In this document: positions 26,515-34,529 of the stretch, piece after piece
Layout: every line of letters begins with the position of its first letter
Numbering within the stretch: position 1 is the stretch's first letter
DNA from: Pedobacter metabolipauper
GTDB lineage: Bacteria; Bacteroidota; Bacteroidia; Sphingobacteriales; Sphingobacteriaceae
Direction of reading: 5' to 3'
DNA: 64,000 nt
Assembly: GCF_004362715.1 (NCBI RefSeq)
Contig: NZ_SNYC01000003.1
Coordinates: forward strand, 931,601 to 995,600
The notes under the pieces: model-generated
The model's input: the letters and a program-made list of their open reading frames with translations, nothing else
What the model was told of the DNA's origin: nothing
Database searches by the model: none
Translations under genes and position numbers: made by a program

Positions 26515-28998
26515 CTAAGCTTTTATTTTCATAAAAACAGCTATAGGAACATTCTTAGCATATTCTTCCAGTCCAGAAGTTAACAACAATCGTAAAACTC
26601 GTTTATCGCCAATTCCTCCATTTGGAACTAGAAGTTGAAAGTTTGCGGTGAAACCATATTTAGCAGAATTTATTTCTGGATTCGAGTTCATTAAGCTATC
26701 CATTTCTTTCCTAGCCGCTTCAGTAGCTTGAAGAAGTTCTTTATTCAAAAGCGCTGTCGCCTTAACAATTTCAACTTCGCCAGATTTAAAGATAAAATCA
26801 TAAACAGTTTGCCAAGCCTTCCTCATTTTTCCGAATTTCCCTTCTCTCCACAATTCAAGAACTGCTGCTGGCTCATAATTAAAAGGAAATTCGATTTTCC
26901 GAATGTTTTGTGTTAGTACCTTCCATACAGATCCAGTTAGAATACCATCGGGGTTCTGTGCATTTGCAAATTCTTCCAGCCGGGTTGGGCTATCTGTCAA
27001 AAGAATTGCACCGGTAATTTGAGCGAGAAATAATGCCATTTCAAAATTCGGGGCCATGGAGTTTAAATCGACTTGTCCACCGTTTAGGTATAAATCATCT
27101 TGTAATAAGGCAAGCGGATCATCATTCCGTTTCTTTTCCATTAGTAAGATGGCCCCCTTAATAAGTTCCTCACTTGCTTCTGGGTTTGCTTTTTTAATCT
27201 GCGCGCGCTTTTGTTCGGGTGGCAAACAATAGATCATACGTTCATGATCTTCATGCCAGAGATCACTAAAACTTTCCATCTCCTCTTTATTAACTTCGCT
27301 ACCACTTCGTCTTAACTTAGCAGAATCGATTGCTTGAAAACGCAGATGTTCGTTAAAAAGACCAGGATCTGGAACCAAGTTTATTTTCCCTGCAACTACT
27401 AAAGGCTGAATCGTTAACAATAATGCAAGAGCTTTTAAAGTATGTTGTCTAAATTTAGATGGGTGTTCTAAAGGACTAAATTCTGCTTTAAATCCTCGGG
27501 GATTAATAAAGGGGTGATGAACAATGAGTTCATCAAAATACAAGGTTGAACTTAATGCGTATTGTGGAATGGTTCTAACATCGATTCTGCCGGAATAAAC
27601 TGCGCGTATTTTTCCATCGGATTTTGGGAGGAGACTTATAATATTTGTGTCTTCCGGCCACAAGCTAGCAAATATTGAATGAAGCGCACGAACCTGATCA
27701 TTATTGAGTTCACGGCGAATATCGTCCCATTCTTTTCCCTTGTCAAAACCAAGGATTTTATCGATCTCTTTAAAAAAAATTATGTTTCTTTCTCTTATAC
27801 TATAAACATCCCAGGCAGGCCTTTTTGAAACATCAATATCTCTGCAGCAGTTTTTGTACTTTTTACCCTGACCACAAGGACAGTAAGCATTAGCTGGAAC
27901 TTTTCCTTTGGGAATTTGTTTTAACAGAAAATCGCTGTTTTTAGACGTTCGGCCAAAAGCATCTTGGTAATGTACCTTCCCACTTCTTGTACCCGCAAAC
28001 ATTTCTCCACCAAATTTATATACTTTATTTGATGGAGGAAGCAATGTGTTTTTAATATTTTCCCATCGGATCGTTGTGTCTGATTCGGGGTAGAGCCATT
28101 CCTTTTCTCCACCTGCAATATAGCGACGTGCACGTTGCTTTATTACGAAATTGATTTCCCTAACTTGGGTTTCTGTTAGACAACGGTCACGAAGAAAGAC
28201 AGTGGTATTTACCATTGTGTTTCCAAAATTTCGCGCATTAGTTCGTCTATTTTTTGGATCTTTAATTTCCGGTTCGCTGGCTAATTCGTAATTAGTCAGG
28301 ATTAGACAATGATTACGATCGAGCGCAAAAATGGTTTGAGATCCTTTTAAAGCAATTGATGGATCTTCTGGGTAGGTACATTCCTTGGAGCCTGGCGGAC
28401 AAGCATAATTGTAAATGGTTACTGGGTGATCCGAAATAATGAATTTGGTTGCAGATTCTTTCGCTGAAACAATCTCGCGAGTTCCTTCAAGCCACATAGT
28501 ACAATGCATTTGCTGAATGGACTGCATTTCAGTCATTAGATTTTGTTGATCCAATCCTTGATATCTTGCCTTTAGCCAGGTCAGCCCTTTCGGCGTGCGA
28601 GTCTTTTGAGCATCGATATATTTGAAAAAATCAAGAAAGTAGTCATGCCGATCAAGGTCATTTCCATCAATAAAGGCTTTTAAGGCTTTCGCTCCAGTAC
28701 CGTCTATTTCACCGAAGAGATTTCTTTCTATAAGGTCGCTAATGAAAGGCCCGAAAAAAGTAGTGTAGAGGTCATACTCGAAAAAACATTGACCCGGTGC
28801 CAGCAATCGTCTTTCATTATGCTTAATAACCCGGCCATTTTCAAGAACTATCTCATCGGGAGCAAGGTTTAAATAGTGAAGTTTGTTGCCATTTTCGATA
28901 AATCCCTTCTGGTACCATTGAGGCACATAATGATTATTCCGAGTAAGTTCCTTAGATTCTTGACTTCCATTGATTACAAAGTCTTTCTTTCCAGCCAT
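26515..28998 (-). CDS. Large DUF4238 protein with SEC-C zinc motif
   Basis: 827 residues. The N-terminal DUF4238 signature NNHYVPQWYQKGF is at residues 21-33 and its second conserved element FIISDHPVTIYN near 185. A SEC-C motif CPCGQGKKYKNCC (about residues 370-382), a zinc-binding module, follows. The C-terminal 440 residues contain ALFLAQITGAILLTDSPTRLEEF near 650 and no domain I can name. No signal peptide. DUF4238 is a domain of unknown function whose HH and SD(H/N)P motifs suggest an enzyme. A second DUF4238 gene lies 64 bp upstream on the same strand. Confidence 0.8.
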   Translation of the reverse strand: MAGKKDFVINGSQESKELTRNNHYVPQWYQKGFIENGNKLHYLNLAPDEIVLENGRVIKHNERRLLAPGQCFFEYDLYTTFFGPFISDLIERNLFGEIDGTGAKALKAFIDGNDLDRHDYFLDFFKYIDAQKTRTPKGLTWLKARYQGLDQQNLMTEMQSIQQMHCTMWLEGTREIVSAKESATKFIISDHPVTIYNYACPPGSKECTYPEDPSIALKGSQTIFALDRNHCLILTNYELASEPEIKDPKNRRTNARNFGNTMVNTTVFLRDRCLTETQVREINFVIKQRARRYIAGGEKEWLYPESDTTIRWENIKNTLLPPSNKVYKFGGEMFAGTRSGKVHYQDAFGRTSKNSDFLLKQIPKGKVPANAYCPCGQGKKYKNCCRDIDVSKRPAWDVYSIRERNIIFFKEIDKILGFDKGKEWDDIRRELNNDQVRALHSIFASLWPEDTNIISLLPKSDGKIRAVYSGRIDVRTIPQYALSSTLYFDELIVHHPFINPRGFKAEFSPLEHPSKFRQHTLKALALLLTIQPLVVAGKINLVPDPGLFNEHLRFQAIDSAKLRRSGSEVNKEEMESFSDLWHEDHERMIYCLPPEQKRAQIKKANPEASEELIKGAILLMEKKRNDDPLALLQDDLYLNGGQVDLNSMAPNFEMALFLAQITGAILLTDSPTRLEEFANAQNPDGILTGSVWKVLTQNIRKIEFPFNYEPAAVLELWREGKFGKMRKAWQTVYDFIFKSGEVEIVKATALLNKELLQATEAARKEMDSLMNSNPEINSAKYGFTANFQLLVPNGGIGDKRVLRLLLTSGLEEYAKNVPIAVFMKIKA

Positions 28999-29062
28999 AC
29001 CAAATAAAAATTTTTGAACTAAGGCTTAGTAAAAAAGCCAATCAGCTAACGAATAAAAAATA

Positions 29063-29953
29063 TTATTTAAGAAATGAATTTTTAAAGTCTTGTAAATATT
29101 TCTGATTTTGGCAGGCAACCTCATCAAAAGCATTATCAAAAAGTATTTTGTTATATGCAAGCATTGTTTCACCATCGAGGTGATAAATACCATGTCCCTG
29201 ATCAGGACAAAATTCCGCTTTTACAGCAAGTACCAATATCTTACTATTAATCGGTATAAATATCATACCAATTACCATAGCAGGATTTTTAAAAGTTTTA
29301 CCATCGATAACATCGTCCTCTACTTTAAACCGCTTGGTTGCTGCTGTACAGTCTGGAAGAAGAAAATAGTGATTATCGGGGGCAATCATAATGGAATACG
29401 TAGTTTCGCCCATCAAATCAACAAACGCCTTTGCAAGTATGTCATAGTCTAATTTGAGTTTATTCGTAATTCCAGATAGGCTTTGAATGTGGGACACTAT
29501 TCCATTTTTAAGTTCCTCCGTGGCATTATTTGCTATTTCTAATAATGCACCAAAAATAACATCTTGACTTTCCGACATATCCATCGGATGTCTTGAGCGG
29601 CCAACAAAACCCATCTCAACGATTTTGCTTGCTGCTTCAGTAATCTGCTCAGACTGTGGGTATACCATTCCCGTGATTAAATTTGAGCCTACAGCTTCAA
29701 CAATTACCTTGTAAAATTTTGGGAAATCCTTTTCGAATGCAACGTTTAGTTTATCCTCCACAGATTTGTGATCTAAATTTCCTTCAGCATCGTAAATTGT
29801 ATTTAAATCGACCTGAGAAAACAAGTTTTTAGTCGAATTTAATGAAGCTATCTGCTTTTTTGATTTACTATATTTATAAATTCGCCCAACATCTGATAGA
29901 AATTTCTTGCTCAATACCTGGGATACATAATGATGGTTTCTAGGAGTGCTCAT
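29063..29953 (-). CDS. DUF4238 protein, 296 residues
   Basis: The N-terminal NHHYVSQVLSKKF (residues 6-18), RIYKYSKSKKQ and the downstream PDNHYFLLPDC element match DUF4238 in order and spacing. The second element has PDNHY in place of the usual (S/T)D(N/H)P. No membrane segment. It is the first gene of the minus-strand island block, preceding the SEC-C/DUF4238 gene by 64 bp. Paired DUF4238 paralogues of very different size suggest a complex or a divided enzyme-regulator role (inference). Confidence 0.82.
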   Translation of the reverse strand: MSTPRNHHYVSQVLSKKFLSDVGRIYKYSKSKKQIASLNSTKNLFSQVDLNTIYDAEGNLDHKSVEDKLNVAFEKDFPKFYKVIVEAVGSNLITGMVYPQSEQITEAASKIVEMGFVGRSRHPMDMSESQDVIFGALLEIANNATEELKNGIVSHIQSLSGITNKLKLDYDILAKAFVDLMGETTYSIMIAPDNHYFLLPDCTAATKRFKVEDDVIDGKTFKNPAMVIGMIFIPINSKILVLAVKAEFCPDQGHGIYHLDGETMLAYNKILFDNAFDEVACQNQKYLQDFKNSFLK

Positions 29954-29996
29954 TTAGAAGACTAATTTAAATTTCAAGATGAATAATTTGAAAAGT

Positions 29997-30104
29997 AGAG
30001 AGCGGGGGAGTCGAACCCCCTACGGCACGCCGTTGGGAAGATAGCCTACCTTTTTCCCGTTCACAATGTGTTACCCGGGGTGGCGTTCCAACAACGTGCT
30101 CTCC
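29997..30104 (-). other. tRNA-like element (tRNA-Ser-like 3' half), non-canonical
   Basis: On the minus strand GGAGAGC (30098-30104) can pair with GCTCTCT (29997-30003) as a 7-bp acceptor. A perfect T-arm GGGGG-TTCGACT-CCCCC precedes the 3' strand, and ACGGC-GT-GCCGT forms a long variable arm as in tRNA-Ser. The 5' half does not form a normal D-arm or a 7-nt anticodon loop. The span of 108 nt is too long for a standard tRNA, and tmRNA hallmarks are absent. It may be a degenerate tRNA, a tRNA-derived att site or an unusual small RNA. Confidence 0.4.
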
Positions 30105-30482
30105 AGCAATGCCCCACCTAAGATTTTTTTGATACAGTGTTTTAATCCGTGTTCCATAATTCTTCGTTTTAAATTTTCGATTAATGATTCCAGTGTTATG
30201 TGGAAGAGCACGCCAACGAAACCCACCCCGAAGACACAATGTGATGCAAGAGCTAAACTAATCTTGAACCCCAATATTTTTTCTAAAAATAGCAAATAAT
30301 TTCGCAGGGTAAAAATTTTTTGTTTAATTGGCTAAGGGCAAAAGGCAAAATGGCCATTTCCTTCAGAAAAGCTGTGATATGTGGAAAATATGCAAAATAA
30401 CATCGAACCAGAGCTGCTTTTGGCGTCAGGATAAATTTTTCTCAACTCACTATAAAAATGCGGTTACTCTAGTGTCCAAACT
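30105..30482. other. Non-coding right flank of the island
   Basis: No supported gene. On the minus strand a 74-codon frame (30071-30295) encodes a hydrophobic stretch (ASHCVFGVGFVGVLFHI) but overlaps the tRNA-like element and has no other support. The plus strand has only short frames. Confidence 0.35.
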
Positions 30483-30673
30483 TCGAACAATTCACAACCT
30501 TCAACCATTGCTGCACCATATGCGTTAAGGCCCAAGCCGGGAGAAGGGCTTCCATGCCATTGAATTGGGATGAAGTGAAAAAGGGACAGAAGATGAAGGA
30601 TTTTACGAGCAGGAACGGTACCGCCGGGATGGAAGTTGTTGGAGACATCTTCACGCCGGTACTAGAAAAATGA
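30483..30673 (+). pseudogene. Frameshifted remnant of LigD polymerase domain
   Basis: In one frame bases 30507-30542 read TIAAPYALRPKPG. In a second frame bases 30548-30673 read ASMPLNWDEVKKG, then KMKDFTSRN, then GDIFTPVLEK and a stop. This matches the end of the DNA ligase D polymerase/primase domain (AAPYSxRPKPG..STPLxWDEVKKGLxxxDFT..GDxFxPVLGKGI). A frameshift lies near 30543-30547 and the rest of the gene is absent. It appears to be a relic of a bacterial end-joining gene cut off at the island edge. Confidence 0.75.
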
Positions 30674-30725
30674 ATTGACCAAAAAAAGTCTTAAGGCCAA
30701 TAGTAATCGAGCATAGGGGATTGAT

Positions 30726-30733
30726 TACATTTG
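30726..30733 (+). promoter_or_regulatory. -7 promoter box of the cysteine-hydrolase-like gene
   Basis: TACATTTG matches TAnnTTTG and lies 39 bp before the ATG. No clear TTTG is found at -33. Confidence 0.55.
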
Positions 30734-30772
30734 TGTTTGACAAAAATAGTAACTGAGTAAACTTAAACACAA

Positions 30773-31333
30773 ATGAAAGTTAATAGCACAGCACTTTTAG
30801 TAATGGACATCCAGCATGGAATTGTGGAGAGGTATTCCGATTCGGCAGATACAATATCGAAGATAAATACTTCGATCCAGTTTGCCAATAGGCAGGAAAT
30901 ACCCGTAATATATGTGATGGTGGGATTTAGGAAAGGAATGCCTGAAGTAGGGGCCACAAATAAAACATTCAGTGCGAGTAAAGAGCGTATGGCTGGAATT
31001 GATCCAAAAGAAGTGATGAAACTACACTCGGATTTGGACATTGATACTGATGATATTATTGTCACCAAGCACAGGTTCAGCGCATTTTCCGGAAGTGATC
31101 TTGATATGATACTAAGAAGCCTATCGATTCGGCACCTGGTTTTATGTGGGATCGCAACAAGTGGTGTTGTTTTATCTACCTTAAGGGAAGCTTCCGATAA
31201 AGATTACCTGCTGACCGTCCTAAGTGATTGTTGCACTGATACTGACCCACAAGCTGAGGAAGTACTCATGCGGAAAGTTTTCCCTGCCCAGGCAGAAGTA
31301 AAGACCACAGAAGAGTGGATGGAAAACGAGTAA
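30773..31333 (+). CDS. Isochorismatase-family protein lacking the usual catalytic Cys
   Basis: 186 residues of the cysteine-hydrolase fold. Asp12 (VMDIQ) and Lys99 (VTKHRFSAF) occupy their catalytic positions. The third motif reads LCGIATSGVVLST, where most amidase members have T-x-x-C-V, so the nucleophile position is Gly131 rather than Cys. Members without Cys include true isochorismatases, which hydrolyse vinyl ethers by general acid chemistry. Hence amidase activity is unlikely. It is a single gene; a hairpin follows its stop. Confidence 0.85.
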   Translation: MKVNSTALLVMDIQHGIVERYSDSADTISKINTSIQFANRQEIPVIYVMVGFRKGMPEVGATNKTFSASKERMAGIDPKEVMKLHSDLDIDTDDIIVTKHRFSAFSGSDLDMILRSLSIRHLVLCGIATSGVVLSTLREASDKDYLLTVLSDCCTDTDPQAEEVLMRKVFPAQAEVKTTEEWMENE

Positions 31334-31341
31334 AATGAAAA

Positions 31342-31368
31342 TAGCTGATCATAATTTCTGATCAGCTA
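31342..31368 (+). terminator. Hairpin after the isochorismatase-family gene
   Basis: Perfect 10-bp stem TAGCTGATCA / TGATCAGCTA with a 7-nt loop, 9 bp after the stop. There is no T run, so termination may be factor-assisted. Confidence 0.55.
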
Positions 31369-31456
31369 CAACTGACTCAATTTAAAACTATTGACAAGCT
31401 GTAAATTCAAGCCCCATGTATGGACAGCTGAAGTTATTTTTCTTTGAAAGCTACAT

Positions 31457-31576
31457 ATCCTGGTCGCCTGCATCGACGGGCTAAAAGGTTTCCCTGAAGC
31501 TATAGCGACTGTATATCCAAAGATGCAGGCTCAGTTGTGTGTTGCCCATCAGATCCGCACAGCTTGTGACCAATAA
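31457..31576 (+). pseudogene. Remnant of an IS256-family transposase
   Basis: Forty codons read ILVACIDGLKGFPEAIATVY, then PKMQAQLCVAHQIR and soon a stop. This is the conserved core of Mutator/IS256 transposases, including the second catalytic Asp (in CIDGLKGFP). The surrounding parts of the transposase and inverted repeats are missing. Confidence 0.8.
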
Positions 31577-32013
31577 AGCGTTAATTACCCATTGACAAGC
31601 AATACGGTCAATCTTTGGACGCTCACAGGTGCTCCATTTCATCTTTCGGTTTTTGGGGTAATAGCAAAGTTAACTAACGGAAATGATTTTAATAATAATC
31701 AGGTGAAGCATGTTTCATACCGTCGGTCACCTATCACAATTGTCTACTCGAAAGCCTCAATTGCCGTTTCCAACTTTGATATGCACACCAAAGTGACGTT
31801 TTATTACGAGATATTGTAGGTATAGGCGATATTGATGAAGTACATTGGTGTTTACAGGCATTAAATCACATAAAAAAGGATCAATATTTTACTCGGGTTC
31901 GTAGTTGATTTTTGAGAAGTAATCATCTGAAAACTGGTGTCTCAGTGACAATGTGCGTAAATAAATTAACACCAATTGATTACTTAAATGTTATTGAATA
32001 AAACACAATTATT
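31577..32013. other. Gene-poor stretch with decayed coding traces
   Basis: No intact gene. A plus-strand frame at about 31797-31910 reads RDIVGIGDIDEVHWCLQAL, protein-like but without a start, so it may be another fragment. No terminator or promoter is evident. Confidence 0.3.
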
Positions 32014-32535
32014 ATGAACAAAAAATTCATCTTCATCTGTTTAGTTTTAGCTGGCATAGCCGATATTACCAGCGCGCAAGAAAATTTAAAAATAGCCTGG
32101 CCGGGAGAGTACAAATGGAAAATAGGCTCTGACCAAAAGAGCGGAAATACGCGTATGGTTGAACTGTTACCCGGAAATGAATCCATGAATAATTGGACAA
32201 TTATCGGCACTATGGTATCTATGATTGGCTCAACATCTGTTTCGGTAGAACAAGCCATGAAAATGACCTATAATCAAACGCTCAAGAATGCGCCTCAGGC
32301 CAAGCTGAAAATGATTGAGAAGGGTATTAAATCGGGCTCTTCCTGGGTATTGTTTCGCATTGAGTCGCCAAAGTTCAACAACAGCGCCATTCCCGAATCG
32401 CAGCTCTACTATATCATTCAGGGCAAACAGGCGCTATACTCCAATTTCGTCGCTATAAAGCAACCTGCACTTGGCGTGCTGTTCGTGGAAAAATGGGCTA
32501 AGGTATTTAAAAACAGTATGCTTGCAGGTAAATAA
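32014..32535 (+). CDS. Secreted hypothetical protein
   Basis: 173 residues. A signal peptide (MNKKFIFICLVLAGIADITSAQ) is predicted to be cleaved after SAQ. The mature part has WPGEYKWKIGSDQKSGNTRMVE and IKSGSSWVLFRIESPKF and no motif I recognise. It converges with the minus-strand 167-residue gene, 8 bp between stops. Periplasmic or exported; function unknown. Confidence 0.7.
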   Translation: MNKKFIFICLVLAGIADITSAQENLKIAWPGEYKWKIGSDQKSGNTRMVELLPGNESMNNWTIIGTMVSMIGSTSVSVEQAMKMTYNQTLKNAPQAKLKMIEKGIKSGSSWVLFRIESPKFNNSAIPESQLYYIIQGKQALYSNFVAIKQPALGVLFVEKWAKVFKNSMLAGK

Positions 32536-32543
32536 AATGCCAC

Positions 32544-33047
32544 TTACAAGGCTGATCTATCAATTTTATATCCTAATGCTGCAGGTTTCGTAATTACGTC
32601 ACTATCTATCCACTTCGACTGGATATAAAACTTACCATGGTCATTAATCAAAGTAAATTCTGGATTCATACCCTTACCCCTATTATAACCTGATACATTT
32701 TTAAAATGAGTTAAGATTAGTTTCGAACCGCTTACTTTAGCCCTTAACTCATCCACAAATGCCATTTGAAAACCTTCTCCTGTAGCGGTAATCTTATCCT
32801 TTGTGATATTGATTTCTAATGCCCAGCCAGCATTTTGCCCGGCAATATCCCCATAACTAAAATATGCCGAATACTTACCCTGCCAGATTGCGGGAACTGC
32901 TGAAACCAGGGTATTGCCAGATTCAGCTAGTTGATTTGATCGCTGAACTGCTTTGTTGATAAAATGATCATTCTGGGTTCCGGTTTTTTCCGGGTAACTG
33001 CAAAAAATGATCAAACTGCCGGTGATAGATAAAATTAAGCTCCTCAT
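32544..33047 (-). CDS. Exported hypothetical protein (possible lipoprotein)
   Basis: 167 residues. The hydrophobic N-terminus SLILSITGSLIIFCSYPEK carries a Cys at residue 16; Phe at -1 makes it a poor lipobox, so lipidation is uncertain. The mature region (WQGKYSAYFSYGDIAGQNAGWALEI) suggests a small beta-barrel or lipocalin-like fold of the DUF5991 kind, tentatively. It lies 48 bp downstream of the sulfatase gene on the same strand and may be co-transcribed with it. Confidence 0.65.
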   Translation of the reverse strand: MRSLILSITGSLIIFCSYPEKTGTQNDHFINKAVQRSNQLAESGNTLVSAVPAIWQGKYSAYFSYGDIAGQNAGWALEINITKDKITATGEGFQMAFVDELRAKVSGSKLILTHFKNVSGYNRGKGMNPEFTLINDHGKFYIQSKWIDSDVITKPAALGYKIDRSAL

Positions 33048-33095
33048 ATTGGTAGTTATAACAGATTAAATTAAAAAAGGATTTAATTAGTTTTA

Positions 33096-34463
33096 TCATT
33101 TGGATGTAAGTCTTGGCAACGATTTCCACCAGTTATTTAATTGTGATTTTAGTTGATTCGTAACTTTCTCGTTTACTGATGTTATGTTGGTTGTCTCGTT
33201 CTTGTCCTTTATAATATTGTAAAGTTGTACATCGGTACCATCACTGTTCATTAGCAATTTCCATTCGCCGGAACGGACAGCCAAATTCGGACTTCTATCC
33301 TGGGTTTTCGGATATTTAAAGGCTACCTCATTTCGTCCGTATTCCCAAAACATAGCTTTCTTGCGGAACGAAGGTTTTCCCATTAACACGCCACTCCTAT
33401 CTATTCCATCACCGGGATAGCCTGCCGGGAGTTTTACTTCGGCCAGTTTGACCAGCGAAGGCAATAAATCTACTGCATTAACTTCTGACTGATCATCTAT
33501 TTTTCCAGCAGGAACTTTTCCAGGCCAACTGATAATAAATGGCATCCTGGTTCCACCTTCGTAAAGCGAGAGTTTTGAACCTCTCAAACCACCGGTGCGG
33601 CTTCCCCTGAAACTAGGCAGCGGGCCATTATCGCTTATAAAGACGATGATGGTGTTCTCCAGCTCACCCATTTCCTTTAAGCCAGAGATAAGTCGGCCAA
33701 TCTGCACGTCAAGTTCCTTAAGCACTAGCTTAAATGCCGCTTCATCCTCCTGTCCTACTGGAAAATTGCCGATGTATCCATCGTCCTTTTTTGGCACCCA
33801 GGGTGTATGCACATCGTCTGGCCATAAATTAACGAAACATGGCTGACCTTTATGACCTTTCATGAAAGCGAGCGTCTGATCGACAAAATACTTGGTTCTG
33901 TCCCAACGTTTGATGCTGTCCTTTTCGGACCAGATCCAGTTGGTCGCTGTAATCAGCGGATCCGGATCCGGGCTTTCGTAGGTGCTTACATGTTTATCAA
34001 AACCATATTTCTCAAATCCAGGGGCATTTTTGACATCTCTGCCTCCACCCATATGCCATTTACCAAAATGACCCGTAGCATAGCCAGATGCTTTAAAAAT
34101 CCGGGCAATTGAAGGTGCTTCCGGATTCAAAAAATCAGCTTGTTCCGCGTCCCTATTGTGCTTTTTATTATCCAGGTAAGTACTGAAATTCCATCTGCCA
34201 GGATACATGCCCGTCATCAAACTTGCACGGGACGGTGAACAAATTGGTGCGCCACTGTAATATTGCCCAAGCTTTAGGCCGTTTTTTGCAAGTTGGTCGA
34301 TATGAGGGGTGGGAACAAAATTACCGCCAAACACACCGATATCACCAAATCCCATATCGTCGGTCAAAATAACAACAATATTGGGTTTTCTAGTTTGCGC
34401 GGATGTCAGCAAGTTAGTAACCATCAGGATCATTAACGCTACTGAAAAGGTCGATCGTTTCAT
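33096..34463 (-). CDS. Secreted type I sulfatase
   Basis: 455 residues with signal peptide (ends near LLTSAQ). The formylglycine motif is intact: Cys75 in CSPSRASLMTG. Metal ligands appear in ILTDDMGFGD (N-terminal Asp pair) and FISDNGPLP. HFGKWHMGG and TPWVPKKDDG are substrate-pocket motifs of the S1 family. Such enzymes remove sulfate from sulfated glycans, in the periplasm. They require a formylglycine-generating enzyme, which is not in this window. No SusCD pair is adjacent, so the glycan is unknown. Confidence 0.93.
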   Translation of the reverse strand: MKRSTFSVALMILMVTNLLTSAQTRKPNIVVILTDDMGFGDIGVFGGNFVPTPHIDQLAKNGLKLGQYYSGAPICSPSRASLMTGMYPGRWNFSTYLDNKKHNRDAEQADFLNPEAPSIARIFKASGYATGHFGKWHMGGGRDVKNAPGFEKYGFDKHVSTYESPDPDPLITATNWIWSEKDSIKRWDRTKYFVDQTLAFMKGHKGQPCFVNLWPDDVHTPWVPKKDDGYIGNFPVGQEDEAAFKLVLKELDVQIGRLISGLKEMGELENTIIVFISDNGPLPSFRGSRTGGLRGSKLSLYEGGTRMPFIISWPGKVPAGKIDDQSEVNAVDLLPSLVKLAEVKLPAGYPGDGIDRSGVLMGKPSFRKKAMFWEYGRNEVAFKYPKTQDRSPNLAVRSGEWKLLMNSDGTDVQLYNIIKDKNETTNITSVNEKVTNQLKSQLNNWWKSLPRLTSK

Positions 34464-34529
34464 ATTAGTGTTCAGGTTTGAGTCTTGGTCTTACACAAAT
34501 CTAACAGTTATGAAATAAAAAATAGGCGC

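Noticed and set aside
29997..30104. tmRNA gene
   Set aside because: No tag-peptide frame, no GGATTCGAC-type 5' sequence and far too short.
29967..30239. 90-residue minus-strand protein ending AVGGSTPPLSTF
   Set aside because: The C-terminal part is a translation of the tRNA-like variable arm, T-arm and acceptor, so it is not a real gene.
30071..30295. 74-residue hydrophobic minus-strand frame
   Set aside because: It overlaps the tRNA-like element, and no homologue or start evidence could be seen.
31592..31819. 75-residue plus-strand protein
   Set aside because: No start context or recognisable domain in a decayed region; recorded only as non-coding.
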